Origin: an uncultured Tessaracoccus sp.
GTDB taxonomy: Bacteria; Actinomycetota; Actinomycetes; Propionibacteriales; Propionibacteriaceae
Reading direction: 5' to 3'
NCBI RefSeq assembly: GCF_943914565.1
Contig: NZ_CALUCN010000005.1
Span: forward strand, 62,001-126,000
DNA: 64,000 nucleotides
Shown here: positions 27,277-35,990 of the stretch, one piece after another
Layout of the letters: each line of letters begins with the position of its first letter
Position numbering within the stretch: position 1 is the first letter of the stretch
Notes under the pieces: generated by a model
What the model saw: only the letters and a program-made list of their open reading frames with translations
Database searches by the model: none
What the model was told of the DNA's origin: nothing
Made by a program: the position numbers and the translations under genes

Positions 27277-28388
27277 CGGGTCCCTCCTGCCTGGAGCAGC
27301 GGCACGACCATCTCGGCGTGCGTCAGCGAGCCGTGCATCCCGACGAGGGTGTACTCCCCCTGGAACGTCAGGCTCATCACGGCCCAGTCCTCGCGCATCG
27401 CGACGAGCACGTCGCCGATCCGCGCACGCGTGCGGTCGGTGACCACGTCGCCGTACCAGCCCGCCTCGATCGCCTCGTCGCGCAGCCAGACCTCGGCGCG
27501 CTCGCCGAGCACCGTGCGCCAGCGCCACGCGAGCGTCCGCGGGTCGTCGGTGTAGAGCTGCCGGAACCGTCCCTCGCCGCCGATCGCGTCGAAGCCCGCG
27601 AGCGCCGGATCCTCCGCGACGAGGCGGTGCTCGGGGGGCACGTTCACCATGCCGTGGTCGCCGGTGACGAGCACGCAGGTGTCGGCGTCGGCGAGTGCCG
27701 CGATGCCCGCGGCGAGCTCGTCGGCGGCTTCGAGCTGCGCGAGCCACTGCCAGGACCCGACGCCGGAGGTGTGGCCGGCGTGGTCGAGCAGCCGCTGGTA
27801 GCAGTAGACCACGTCGTGGTCGACGAGCGCCTCCGCGACGGCCGCGACGGTGCCCTCGACGTCGCCCTCGTCCTCCGGGCGGGGGCACAGTGCCGTGCCG
27901 TCGAACGCGCACTGCGTGAGCGCGGTGCCGTCGAACCGGGCCAGCGTCACGGCCGCGCTCCGCACGTCCCGGGCGGCCAGGCGCTGGAAGACCGTGGGTT
28001 CCTGCCGGAAGGCGCCCACGTCGTCGGGGCCGTGCTCCCAGGTGAGGGCGTTCAGGATCTCGCCGGAGCGGGGCTCACGGAAGGTGTAGCCGACGATGCC
28101 GTGCCGGCCGGGCGTGCGGCCGGTGCCGAGCGTGGTGAGCGAGCACGCCGTCGTGGACGGCACCGAGCAGGTGAGCGGTCGGGCGTCGAGGGTGAGGAGC
28201 CGGTCGGCGTAGTCGGCGTGCGCGTGGAGCACGTCCCAGCCCAGACCGTCGACGAGCAGCACGACGTACTTCGACGCCCGGGGCACGTCGATGACGGGAT
28301 CGGTGTCGTCCAGGCGTGCGGCGACGCTGGGCAGCAGGTTGCACAGGGCGTCGCCGTGGTGGTCGGGTCGGACGAATGCTGAGGTCAC
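27273..28388 (-). CDS. Alkaline-phosphatase superfamily nucleotide pyrophosphatase/phosphodiesterase
   Basis: 371-residue protein of the type I phosphodiesterase/NPP family. Metal-binding residues are seen in VVLLVDGLGWD, the nucleophile threonine in VPSTTACSLTTLGTG, the aspartate/histidine in LLDHAGHTSG, VTGDHGMVNV and a late histidine in LVGMHGSLTHAEM. It has no signal peptide, so it is probably cytoplasmic. Substrate unknown. GTG start overlaps the DUF5998 stop (GTGA). Confidence 0.87.
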   Translation of the reverse strand: MTSAFVRPDHHGDALCNLLPSVAARLDDTDPVIDVPRASKYVVLLVDGLGWDVLHAHADYADRLLTLDARPLTCSVPSTTACSLTTLGTGRTPGRHGIVGYTFREPRSGEILNALTWEHGPDDVGAFRQEPTVFQRLAARDVRSAAVTLARFDGTALTQCAFDGTALCPRPEDEGDVEGTVAAVAEALVDHDVVYCYQRLLDHAGHTSGVGSWQWLAQLEAADELAAGIAALADADTCVLVTGDHGMVNVPPEHRLVAEDPALAGFDAIGGEGRFRQLYTDDPRTLAWRWRTVLGERAEVWLRDEAIEAGWYGDVVTDRTRARIGDVLVAMREDWAVMSLTFQGEYTLVGMHGSLTHAEMVVPLLQAGGTR

Positions 28389-28948
28389 CGCACGGCTCCT
28401 TGCAGGATCGAGCCGAACGCGACGAGGCGGTCGAGCGTGCCGGCGCCGTCGGCGTCCCGGCTCATGCGGACCACGTAGTCGTCGGAGGTGCTGACGCCGG
28501 CGTAGCCGTGGTCGGCGTCGCAGGTGGGGTCGTCGCAGCTGGCCGGACCGAGGTCGAGGCGTCGCGTGGCGCCCCAGATGACCGTGAGCCACGCCTCCGC
28601 GAGCCCGGCGTTCGGCGACGCGGGATCCGCGACGGACTGCGTGAGCACGACGGACTCGATCGCGTCGAGACGGATCATCTCGGTGGTGACGAGCGCACGC
28701 CCGAGCTCGGCCTCGTCGGCGTGGCAGATGATGAACCCGCCCTCGACGAGCACCAGCACGGTGAGGTGCCGGTGGGCCTCGCTGCCCAGGAACGTCGCCT
28801 CGTGGTGGACGAGGTGCGCGTCGACCCGACGGGTGCCCACGGCCCCGGCGAGCGCCCGGCAGACCACCGCGGGGTAGAAGCCGCAGTCGATCACCTCGCT
28901 CACCAACGGGTCGGGCAGGGTCTCGACGGGATCGCGGCGGCTGGTCAC
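28385..28948 (-). CDS. DUF5998 family protein
   Basis: 187-residue actinobacterial protein. Features: an N-terminal PLVSEVIDCGFYPAVVCRAL, a central beta-rich domain (HLTVLVLVEGGFIICHADE) and a C-terminal cysteine/histidine cluster CDDPTCDADHGYAG that could bind a metal. Function unknown. GTG 28948 follows a TATGAT box by 6 nt. It heads the operon that runs to tdk and is divergent from the App1-like gene; both promoters are of the leaderless type. Confidence 0.8.
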   Translation of the reverse strand: MTSRRDPVETLPDPLVSEVIDCGFYPAVVCRALAGAVGTRRVDAHLVHHEATFLGSEAHRHLTVLVLVEGGFIICHADEAELGRALVTTEMIRLDAIESVVLTQSVADPASPNAGLAEAWLTVIWGATRRLDLGPASCDDPTCDADHGYAGVSTSDDYVVRMSRDADGAGTLDRLVAFGSILQGAVR

Positions 28949-28954
28949 CCGCCC

Positions 28955-28960
28955 ATCATA
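28955..28960 (-). promoter_or_regulatory. -10 box TATGAT of the DUF5998 operon (leaderless)
   Basis: Near-consensus box with 6 nt to GTG 28948, no ribosome site. Confidence 0.65.
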
Positions 28961-29011
28961 GGCACCCCGGCCGGGCCCGCGTCGCGGCCGGACGGCGAGT
29001 CCCGGAGGCAG

Positions 29012-29017
29012 TAGGTT
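29012..29017 (+). promoter_or_regulatory. -10 box TAGGTT of the App1-like gene (leaderless)
   Basis: TAGGTT with 7 nt to ATG 29025. The alternative TTG start at 29016 would overlap this box; it has GGAGG at a good distance, so the start is not fully settled. Confidence 0.5.
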
Positions 29018-29024
29018 GGGACGT

Positions 29025-30059
29025 ATGCGAACGCGACCCTTCATCGGCGCCCGGATCGAGGACCGGCTCAACCGCATCCTCAACCGGGCGCTCGCCCGTC
29101 GCGGCTGGAAGGAGGCCATCCGCCCCTACACCGGCTACGGCTCCTCGGAGCTCATCCGCGTGCTCGGTCGGGTGGTGCTCGTACCGCCGAAGGAGGACGC
29201 GCTCGCGCAGGCCGCCAGTGCCCTCCTGTACCGACGCGGGTGGCGCAACTTCTTCGGGGTGAGCAAGGTCGACGCGACGGTCACGCTCAGCATCGGTGAC
29301 GTCCGGGTGCCGGTGCGCGCCGACCGCGGCGGCTACATCGACGTCCGGGTGCGCAACCCCGGCCTCGCGCCCGGCTGGCACACCGTCACCATCGAGGGCT
29401 CCGACGGCGGCTCGGCCGTCGCGCAGGTCCAGGTGGTGGGCGACGACGTGACGTTCGGCATCGTCTCGGACATCGACGACACCATCTTGTCGACGTGGCT
29501 CCCCCGGCCCCTGCTGGCGGCGTGGAACTCGTTCGTGCTCACCGAGCAGGCCCGGCAGGCGGTGCCGGGCATCGCGCGCTGGTACCAGCAACTCCTCGCG
29601 GCCCACCCGGGCGCGCCGATCATCTACGTCTCGACCGGCGCGTTCAGCACCTACCCCATGATCCGTCGCTTCCAGCAGCGCCACGGCATCCCGCCCGGCC
29701 CGATGCTGCTCACCGACTGGGGGCCGACGAACACCGGCTGGTTCCGCTCCGGCACCGACCACAAGCGCTCAGCCTTGCGTGAGCTCGCCCGCGACCTGCC
29801 GAACATCCGCTGGCTCCTCGTCGGCGACGACGGGCAGCACGACCCGGAGCTCTACGCCGAGTTCGCCGAGCTCCAACCCGAGCATGTCCACGCCCGCGCC
29901 ATCCGCGAGCTCACCCCGCGCGAGGGCGTCCTGGCCCACGGCATCCGCATCGAGGGCGGCGACCTGAAGTGGCAACCCGTGGCCAGCCCGGAGTTTCGTG
30001 CCGCCGACGGCGACGGTCTCGCCGCTAAGCTGAGGCAGTTGGACATCCGCGACCACTAG
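29025..30059 (+). CDS. App1-family phosphatidate phosphatase-like protein (DUF2183)
   Basis: 344-residue protein. An N-terminal beta-sandwich region (about 30-140) is followed by the DUF2183 HAD-type phosphatase domain with DxDxT nucleophile motif SDIDDTILST, then YVSTGAFSTYPMI and VGDDGQHDPELYAEF (acidic motif III). Homologous to yeast App1, a phosphatidate phosphatase; bacterial substrate unknown. Stop overlaps the SD of parC, so the two genes are co-transcribed or at least closely linked. Confidence 0.87.
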   Translation: MRTRPFIGARIEDRLNRILNRALARRGWKEAIRPYTGYGSSELIRVLGRVVLVPPKEDALAQAASALLYRRGWRNFFGVSKVDATVTLSIGDVRVPVRADRGGYIDVRVRNPGLAPGWHTVTIEGSDGGSAVAQVQVVGDDVTFGIVSDIDDTILSTWLPRPLLAAWNSFVLTEQARQAVPGIARWYQQLLAAHPGAPIIYVSTGAFSTYPMIRRFQQRHGIPPGPMLLTDWGPTNTGWFRSGTDHKRSALRELARDLPNIRWLLVGDDGQHDPELYAEFAELQPEHVHARAIRELTPREGVLAHGIRIEGGDLKWQPVASPEFRAADGDGLAAKLRQLDIRDH

Positions 30060-30067
30060 GAGGGACC

Positions 30068-32509
30068 GTGGCGAAGGTCGACGACGACATCGTCGACGAG
30101 GAGCACATCGTCGACATCGACGTCACCGCCGAGATGGAGACGAGCTTCCTCGAGTACGCCTACTCGGTGATCTACGCCCGGGCCATCCCCGACGCCCGCG
30201 ACGGGCTGAAGCCGGTGCAGCGCCGGATCCTGTTCTCAATGGGCGAGATGGGCATCACGCCGGACAAGGGGCACGTGAAGTGCGCCCGCGTCGTGGGCCA
30301 GGTGATGGGCTCCCTGCACCCGCACGGCGACGGCGCGATCTACGACGCGCTCGTGCGGCTCGCGCAGCCGTGGACCATGCGGCTGCCGCTCATCGACAGC
30401 CACGGCAACTTCGGCTCCCTCGACGCCGGCCCGGCCGCCATGCGCTACACCGAGTGCCGCATGGACCACGCCGCGCTCGCGATGACGCGCGGCCTCGAGG
30501 AGGAGACGGTCGACTTCCGCCCCAACTACGACGGCAAGGAGTCCGAGCCCGAGGTGCTCCCCTCCGCGCTGCCCAACCTGCTCGTCAACGGCGCCACCGG
30601 CATCGCCGTCGGCATGGCGACGAACATCGCGCCGCACAACCTCGTCGAGATCGTCGGCGCGCTGCGCCTCCTCGTGCGCAACCCCGACGCGTCCCTCGAC
30701 GAGCTCATGCAGCACGTGCCGGGGCCGGACTTCCCCGCCGGCGGCAAGATCGTGGGGCTCGACGGCATCCGCGACGCCTACGCGAGCGGGCGCGGCTCGT
30801 TCCGCATCCGGGCCACCGCGCGCGTGGAGAAGGTGGGCCCCCGTCGGCAGGGCATCGTGGTGACCGAGCTGCCGTACATGGTGGGCCCGGAACGGATCAT
30901 CGAGCAGATCAAGAAGGCCGTGTCCGCGAAGAAGCTCACCGGCATCCACGACGTCAAGGACCTGAGCGACCTCGAGCGCGGCACGCGGCTCGTGATCGAG
31001 GTGAAGAACGGCATCAACCCCGAGGCGCTGCTCGAGCAGCTGTACAAGCAGACCAAGCTCGAGGACACGTTCTCGATCAACGCGGTGGCGCTCGTTGAGG
31101 GCCAGCCGCGCACGCTGTCGCTGAAGGAACTGCTCGAGGTCTACCTGGGCCACCGTCGCATGGTGATCGAGCGCCGCTCCCGGCACCGCCTCGGCAAGGC
31201 ACAGGACCGTCTGCACCTCGTCGAGGGCCTCATGGTGGCGATCCTCGACATCGACGACGTGATCGCGATCATCCGCAGTTCCGACGACGTCGCCGAGGCG
31301 CGGCGACGACTCATGGGCGCGTTCGAGCTCAGCGAGCCACAGGCCAACTACATCCTCGACATGCAGCTGCGCAGGCTCACGAAGTTCTCCACCATCGAGC
31401 TCGAGAAGGAGGCGAAGGACCTCCGCGCGACGATCGACCGGCTGCAGGCGATCCTCGACGACCCGGCGCTGCTCGACACGGTCCTCGTCGACGAGCTCGA
31501 CGAGGTGGCGCGCACCCACGGCACCCCCCGTCGCACGGTGCTCCTCGAAGGGGCGGGCAGGCCGGTCGCGTCGGCGCCGCTGGAGGTCGAGGACGTGCCC
31601 TGCCGGGTGCTGCTGAGCGGCTCGGGCCTCGTCGCGCGGGTCGACGCGGTCGAGCTCCCGCCGGCGACGGGCCGTGCGGCGCACGACGTCATCGTGTCCT
31701 CGACCATCACGACGGCGAAGGGCCAGTTCGGCGTCGTGACGAACACCGGGCGGCTGATCCGCTCGGAGGCGATCGAGCTGCCGACGGTGCCGGTCTCGAG
31801 CCAGGCGCCGAACCTCCAGGGCGGCTCGCCCGTCACGGAGCTGTGGCAGCTGGAGAAGGGCGAACGCATCATCGCCGTGGTCTCGCTCGCCGAGGACTCC
31901 CCGGGCATCGCGATCGGCACGCGCGACGGCGTCGTGAAGCGCCTGCGGCCGGACTTCCTCGCGCGTGACTCGTTCGACATCATCCGTCTCGTGGACGGCG
32001 ACGAGTGCGTTGGGGCGCAGGACGTCGTCGACGAGGGCGCGAACCTCGCGTTCATCACCTCCGACGGTCAGCTGCTGCACTACGCGGCCGATCTCGTGCG
32101 CCCGCAGGGCCGCACCGGCGGCGGCGTCGCGGGCATCAAGCTGGCGAAGGGGGCACACGCGATCTGGTTCGGCGTGGTCGACCCGGGCGCGGACCTCGTC
32201 GTCACGGTCGCCGGCTCCTCGTCGTCGTTGCCGGGCACCGAGGCGGGAGCGGCGAAGGTGACGCCGCTCACGGAGTTCCCGACGAAGGGACGCGGGACGG
32301 GCGGTGTGCGCTGCCACCGCTTCCTGAAGGGCGAGGACTCGCTGCTGATCGCAGGCATCGGCGGGTCGCCGATGATGGCCGCGGCCGCGTCGGGCCGGCC
32401 GGTCGAGCTCCCGGGCGAGCACGGACGTCGCGACGGATCGGGCGTGCCCCTGGCGCAACCGGTGTCCGCCGTTGCCGGACGCCTCTCGCGCACGGAGGAA
32501 CAGGAGTAA
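30068..32509 (+). CDS. parC: DNA topoisomerase IV subunit A
   Basis: 813-residue type IIA topoisomerase A subunit. Winged-helix/tower core with ARAIPDARDGLKPVQRRI, the catalytic tyrosine in AAMRYTECRM, a coiled-coil (about 415-470) and a beta-pinwheel C-terminus. The canonical GyrA box is absent; QGRTGGGV is the nearest match, which favours a ParC-type decatenase over gyrase. GTG start with perfect SD AGGAGGGA. Its partner parE lies about 7.4 kb away on the other strand. Confidence 0.92.
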   Translation: MAKVDDDIVDEEHIVDIDVTAEMETSFLEYAYSVIYARAIPDARDGLKPVQRRILFSMGEMGITPDKGHVKCARVVGQVMGSLHPHGDGAIYDALVRLAQPWTMRLPLIDSHGNFGSLDAGPAAMRYTECRMDHAALAMTRGLEEETVDFRPNYDGKESEPEVLPSALPNLLVNGATGIAVGMATNIAPHNLVEIVGALRLLVRNPDASLDELMQHVPGPDFPAGGKIVGLDGIRDAYASGRGSFRIRATARVEKVGPRRQGIVVTELPYMVGPERIIEQIKKAVSAKKLTGIHDVKDLSDLERGTRLVIEVKNGINPEALLEQLYKQTKLEDTFSINAVALVEGQPRTLSLKELLEVYLGHRRMVIERRSRHRLGKAQDRLHLVEGLMVAILDIDDVIAIIRSSDDVAEARRRLMGAFELSEPQANYILDMQLRRLTKFSTIELEKEAKDLRATIDRLQAILDDPALLDTVLVDELDEVARTHGTPRRTVLLEGAGRPVASAPLEVEDVPCRVLLSGSGLVARVDAVELPPATGRAAHDVIVSSTITTAKGQFGVVTNTGRLIRSEAIELPTVPVSSQAPNLQGGSPVTELWQLEKGERIIAVVSLAEDSPGIAIGTRDGVVKRLRPDFLARDSFDIIRLVDGDECVGAQDVVDEGANLAFITSDGQLLHYAADLVRPQGRTGGGVAGIKLAKGAHAIWFGVVDPGADLVVTVAGSSSSLPGTEAGAAKVTPLTEFPTKGRGTGGVRCHRFLKGEDSLLIAGIGGSPMMAAAASGRPVELPGEHGRRDGSGVPLAQPVSAVAGRLSRTEEQE

Positions 32510-32519
32510 CCTCCGAGTC

Positions 32520-33011
32520 GTGAGCTTCGACGACCTACTTGCCAACAACCGCACCTACGCCGAGTCGTTCCCGCACGCGGGCTTCGACGGCATCGCCCGC
32601 AAGGGGGTGCTCATGCTGACCTGCATGGACTCGCGCATCGATCCGCTCGACGTGATCGGGCTCGGGCACGGCGACGCGAAGATCCTGCGCTCCCCCGGCG
32701 GCCTGCTCTCCAACTCGATGCTGAAGGGCTGCATCCTGGGTGTGCACGTGCTCGGCGTCGAACGCATCATGGTGATGCCGCACACGAAGTGCGCGATGGC
32801 CTCCGGCACCGACGCCGACATCCGCGACGTCATCGCCGAGCGCAGCGGCCTCGACACGACGTGGGTGAGCTTCGGCGCGACGCCCGACCAGATCACGCGC
32901 CTGAACGCCGACGTCGCCACCCTGCGCAACCACCCGCTGCTGAAGGACCGCGCCGAGGTCGGCGGCTTCATGTACGACGTCGACACCGGTCTGCTCGAAC
33001 AACTGCTCTGA
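32520..33011 (+). CDS. Beta-class carbonic anhydrase-like protein
   Basis: 163-residue protein with the beta-carbonic anhydrase zinc ligands: cysteine and Asp/Arg dyad in TCMDSRIDP, histidine and second cysteine in PHTKCAM. Also conserved ILRSPGGLLSNSML. Belongs to the compact actinobacterial branch (Rv1284-like). Interconverts CO2 and bicarbonate in the cytoplasm. GTG 32520 is chosen because it starts just before the family region; ten bases follow the parC stop, so co-transcription is likely. Confidence 0.87.
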   Translation: MSFDDLLANNRTYAESFPHAGFDGIARKGVLMLTCMDSRIDPLDVIGLGHGDAKILRSPGGLLSNSMLKGCILGVHVLGVERIMVMPHTKCAMASGTDADIRDVIAERSGLDTTWVSFGATPDQITRLNADVATLRNHPLLKDRAEVGGFMYDVDTGLLEQLL

Positions 33012-33029
33012 GCGCCCAGGGCTCGCCCC

Positions 33030-33629
33030 TCACGGCAGGGTGATGACCTGCCCGGTGCTGCCGCCCTCGACCGACTTGCGGTAGGCCCTCGCGACGTCGT
33101 CGGCCGGCACGGCCGGGAACCCGGGGAAGGCCTGGTCGAACGCGTCCAGGCTCTCGGTCACCACCGACGGGCTCACGACGTTGATCCGCCGCGGGGCGAT
33201 CTCGGTCGCCGCCGCCCGTACGAAGGCCTCGACGGCGCCGTTCACCGTCGCGGCGGCGACCCCGCCCTTGGCCGGGTCGCGAGCCGGGATGCCGCTGATC
33301 AGTGTGAAGGACCCGTCGGGCGCGACGTGGTCGAGGCCCGTGCGCACGAGGTTGACCTGCGCCCAGCCCTTGGCGTTCCACGCGTTTGCGAAGTCCGCGT
33401 CGGTGAGCTCGGCGAAGGGCGCGAACCGCACGCTGCCGGCGGCGCTCACCACCGCGTCCACCTCGCCCACCGCATCCCACATCGCGCGCAGCGCCTGCTG
33501 GTCGCGGATGTCGCAGGTGACGTCGCCCCGCGTGCGGCCGACGGCGATCACCGCGTGGCCGTGGTGGCGCAGCAGGCGCGTCGTCGCCGTGCCGATGGTC
33601 CCGTGTGCTCCGATCACGACAATTCTCAT
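33030..33629 (-). CDS. Short-chain dehydrogenase/reductase, atypical
   Basis: 199-residue SDR. NAD(P)-binding GAHGTIGTAT at the N-terminus, VVSAAGS (NNAG-like), LISGIPARDP (serine of the active site) and a C-terminal INVVSPSVV. The usual YxxxK is replaced by AAATVNGAVEAF, so the catalytic tyrosine is missing, as in a known subgroup of small SDRs next to regulators. Divergent from a LysR gene by 62 bp, the usual layout for a LysR-controlled target. Start supported by a TACGCT box 7 nt upstream. Confidence 0.82.
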   Translation of the reverse strand: MRIVVIGAHGTIGTATTRLLRHHGHAVIAVGRTRGDVTCDIRDQQALRAMWDAVGEVDAVVSAAGSVRFAPFAELTDADFANAWNAKGWAQVNLVRTGLDHVAPDGSFTLISGIPARDPAKGGVAAATVNGAVEAFVRAAATEIAPRRINVVSPSVVTESLDAFDQAFPGFPAVPADDVARAYRKSVEGGSTGQVITLP

Positions 33630-33636
33630 GCCCGCG

Positions 33637-33642
33637 AGCGTA
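33637..33642 (-). promoter_or_regulatory. -10 box TACGCT of the SDR gene (leaderless)
   Basis: TACGCT with 7 nt to ATG 33629, no ribosome site. Faces the lysR promoter across a 62-bp region. Confidence 0.55.
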
Positions 33643-33665
33643 GGCAGCGCCACACGCGAGGAGAA

Positions 33666-33685
33666 ATGCCTCGGATCCATACACT
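33666..33685 (+). promoter_or_regulatory. Candidate LysR box and lysR -10 box
   Basis: ATGCCTCGGATCCAT fits the LysR T-N11-A pattern with partial dyad symmetry. Its end overlaps TACACT (33680-33685), a -10 box 6 nt before the lysR ATG. Binding here would let LysR repress itself while acting on the divergent SDR gene. Confidence 0.35.
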
Positions 33686-33691
33686 GGACGC

Positions 33692-34552
33692 ATGACTGTC
33701 GAGGTTCGGCACCTGCGGGCGCTGGTGGCCGTGGCGGAGACGGCGAGCTTCACGACGGCCGCCGCCACGCTGCGGACATCGCAACCGACGTTGTCGCGCA
33801 CGATCCAGCAACTCGAACGCCACACCGGCACGCACCTCGTCCACCGCACCACCCGGGACGTCACGCTCACCCCCGCCGGCGAGCGCCTCGCCGACCGCGC
33901 CCGCGCCATCCTCACCGACCTCGACCATGCCCTCGACGAACTGGACACGCCCGCACCGTTGCGCATCGCGGCCGACTGGGCAGGCTTCGGCGCGCACACC
34001 GTCGACCTCGTGCACGCCTGGCGCGCACGCACCGCCCGGGGCGTGCACATCCGGCACAGCGCGACCCCCGTCGGAGATGTGCGGGCCGGGCGCGCCGACG
34101 CCGCCGTGCTTCGCGAGGCGCCCGTCCAGCCCTGGACCGACGACGTCCTGCGCCGCGATCCAGTCACGACCGAGCAGCTGGTGCTCGCCCTGCCCGCGGA
34201 CCACCCCCTCGCGCCAGGAGCCACCGTCCCCGTCGAGGCGCTGGCCGACGCGACCGTCGCGCTGTGCCGGACCGCATCGACGATCGGACAGCCCTTCTGG
34301 GACACCGTGGGCCTGGCGCCCGAGACGGTGACCGTGCCCGGCACCGAGGAGTGGATGGTCGTCGTCGCGCTCGGGGACGCGCTCGGCATCACCACCGAGG
34401 GCACCGCACACACCCACCGCCGCGGCGACGTCGTCCACCGGCTGCTGGTCGGCGTGCCGGAGGTGCAGGTCTCGCTCGTCTCGCCGCGGCGAGACGCACA
34501 TCCGCAGGTGGCGGCGTTCACCGACCTCGCCCGCGAATGCCTGCAGGGCTGA
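33692..34552 (+). CDS. LysR-family transcriptional regulator
   Basis: 286-residue regulator: N-terminal winged helix-turn-helix (LRALVAVAETASFTTAAATL, QPTLSRTIQQLE) over residues 1-60, short linker helix, then a periplasmic-binding-like effector domain. Probably controls the divergent SDR gene, judged by the shared 62-bp promoter region. Effector unknown. Confidence 0.9.
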   Translation: MTVEVRHLRALVAVAETASFTTAAATLRTSQPTLSRTIQQLERHTGTHLVHRTTRDVTLTPAGERLADRARAILTDLDHALDELDTPAPLRIAADWAGFGAHTVDLVHAWRARTARGVHIRHSATPVGDVRAGRADAAVLREAPVQPWTDDVLRRDPVTTEQLVLALPADHPLAPGATVPVEALADATVALCRTASTIGQPFWDTVGLAPETVTVPGTEEWMVVVALGDALGITTEGTAHTHRRGDVVHRLLVGVPEVQVSLVSPRRDAHPQVAAFTDLARECLQG

Positions 34553-34599
34553 TCGGCAGCCCGGCACTCCCCCGCGCTCCGCGTACTGCCAGACCGTGC

Positions 34600-34618
34600 T
34601 ACTATGTATTGCATAGTA
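34600..34618. promoter_or_regulatory. Palindromic operator upstream of padR
   Basis: TACTATG-TATTG-CATAGTA, a perfect 7-bp inverted repeat, in an AT-rich island within high-GC DNA, 22 bp before the padR ATG. It overlaps the likely -10 (TACTAT), so binding would block transcription. Fits an autoregulatory PadR site controlling the whole ABC operon. Confidence 0.65.
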
Positions 34619-34640
34619 CTTGGCACTGCAAAGGAGATCG

Positions 34641-34964
34641 ATGGCGGACTCACAACTGCGCAAGGGGGCGCTCGAGCTCGTGGTCCTGGTGCAGCTCGAG
34701 GCCCGCCCCACCTACGGTGGCGCGCTCCTCGCACGCCTCGCCGAGCTCGGCCTCGACATTTCGTCGGGCACGCTATACCCCATGCTGACCAGGCTCAAGA
34801 AGGCCCAGCACGTGGCGAGCCACTGGGAGGAGTCGCCGAGCGGGCCGCCACGCAAGGTCTACACCGTGACCGCACGCGGACGCCGCCAACTGCGCACCCT
34901 CGCCCGAGACTGGCGCGCACTCAGCACCGTCGTCGACGCACAACTGGAAGGAATCGACTCGTGA
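34641..34964 (+). CDS. PadR-family transcriptional regulator
   Basis: 107-residue winged-helix regulator: LRKGALELVVLVQLEARPTYGGALLARL, the wing GTLYPMLTRLKKA, and a C-terminal dimerisation helix. SD AAGGAG 4 nt before the ATG. First gene of a five-gene operon (padR, DUF5808, PLDc_N, ABC ATPase, ABC permease), each overlapping the next. It very likely represses the operon via the palindrome at 34600-34618; PadR repressors often respond to antibiotics or envelope stress. Confidence 0.92.
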   Translation: MADSQLRKGALELVVLVQLEARPTYGGALLARLAELGLDISSGTLYPMLTRLKKAQHVASHWEESPSGPPRKVYTVTARGRRQLRTLARDWRALSTVVDAQLEGIDS

Positions 34965-35665
34965 CGTTCTTCTCCCGCAAGCCCCTGCGCATCCTCGGGA
35001 TCCCCGTCGGCACCGAGGGCCTGCGTTCGCGCGCGGCGCGCATGCGACGGTTCGAGCCCGAGAACCCGAGACTGTTCGTGCCGCGGGCCGTCGGCATCGG
35101 CTGGGACCTCAATGTGGGCGCCCTCGCCGTGCGCCTCGGCCTCATCCGCCCGGACGACTCGTTGCCGGACCTCGAGGACCACGTCCCCTCGCGCACCGCC
35201 GGCGCGCTCGCGGTCGCCCCCTGGGCGGGCCTCGCCCTCCTCGCCGCGACGGGGGCCGGGCTCCGTCGGCGCCACGCCACCCTGCCCGGCGGCTGGACCG
35301 CCTCGCTGCGCCCGAAGCCCGCCAGGCCCACCGACGAGGTGCTCGCCCGTACACTGCTCCCCTGCACCGCGCTGGCGACCTGGAACGCCGTCGACCACTG
35401 GCGCGAGGACGGCGTCGACGTCGTGGGCAACGCGCTCACCCTGGGCGTCGAGTCTTCGATGGCGCTCACCCTGCTGGCCGCCGCCCGCGCCGCGCGACGC
35501 CCGGACCGGCGGTCGTTCCTCGGCGGCCTCGCACCGCTCGCGATCCCCACGGTCATGACGGCCGTCATCGTCGCGACGGTGCGCCGCGCCCTGCGCAACC
35601 TCGACGCTGGGCTCCGCGCTGGCGACATCACACCCCACACCGACGAAAGGACCACCGATGCCTGA
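34961..35665 (+). CDS. DUF5808-containing membrane protein
   Basis: 234-residue protein. A DUF5808 segment at about residues 32-60 (ENPRLFVPRAVGIGWDLNVG) is followed by a hydrophobic helix (AVAPWAGLALLAATGAGL), another pair in ALTLGVESSMALTLLAAA and PLAIPTVMTAVIVATV. DUF5808 occurs in membrane proteins of PadR- or YtrA-type ABC operons. Role unknown; perhaps a sensor or accessory subunit. GTG start overlapping padR by GTGA. Confidence 0.7.
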   Translation: MTFFSRKPLRILGIPVGTEGLRSRAARMRRFEPENPRLFVPRAVGIGWDLNVGALAVRLGLIRPDDSLPDLEDHVPSRTAGALAVAPWAGLALLAATGAGLRRRHATLPGGWTASLRPKPARPTDEVLARTLLPCTALATWNAVDHWREDGVDVVGNALTLGVESSMALTLLAAARAARRPDRRSFLGGLAPLAIPTVMTAVIVATVRRALRNLDAGLRAGDITPHTDERTTDA

Positions 35666-35990
35666 CCAGGATCCCATCGCCGCACTCGCCGCCCTGCCGC
35701 TCGCCGTGCAGCTGCTGATCGCCGGCCTCGCCGTGCTCCAGCTCGCACTCATGGTGGTGGCGCTCGTGCGGCTCGCCCGTTGGCCCGAGCAGCGACTGGC
35801 CGGGCTGCCGAAGCCAGCTTGGGTGGCGATCGTCCTGCTGGGCCAGCTGGTCGGATCGGTCGCATTCCTCCTCGTGCACCGCCGCGCCCGCGCCGACGCC
35901 GAGGCAAGGAAGCGCTGGGCCGCCTCCCAGCAGGCCGGGGACGCCCCGTCTGGCCCGGGTGACGTCGTGGAGCGGCTCTACCATGACTGA
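35658..35990 (+). CDS. PLDc_N-domain membrane protein
   Basis: 110-residue protein with two transmembrane helices (PLAVQLLIAGLAVLQLALMV and AWVAIVLLGQLVGSVAFLLV) forming a PLDc_N module, plus a charged C-terminal tail. The phospholipase D catalytic domain is absent, as is usual for stand-alone PLDc_N proteins next to ABC transporters, where it may serve as an accessory subunit. Overlaps both neighbours by 8 bp. Confidence 0.8.
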   Translation: MPDQDPIAALAALPLAVQLLIAGLAVLQLALMVVALVRLARWPEQRLAGLPKPAWVAIVLLGQLVGSVAFLLVHRRARADAEARKRWAASQQAGDAPSGPGDVVERLYHD

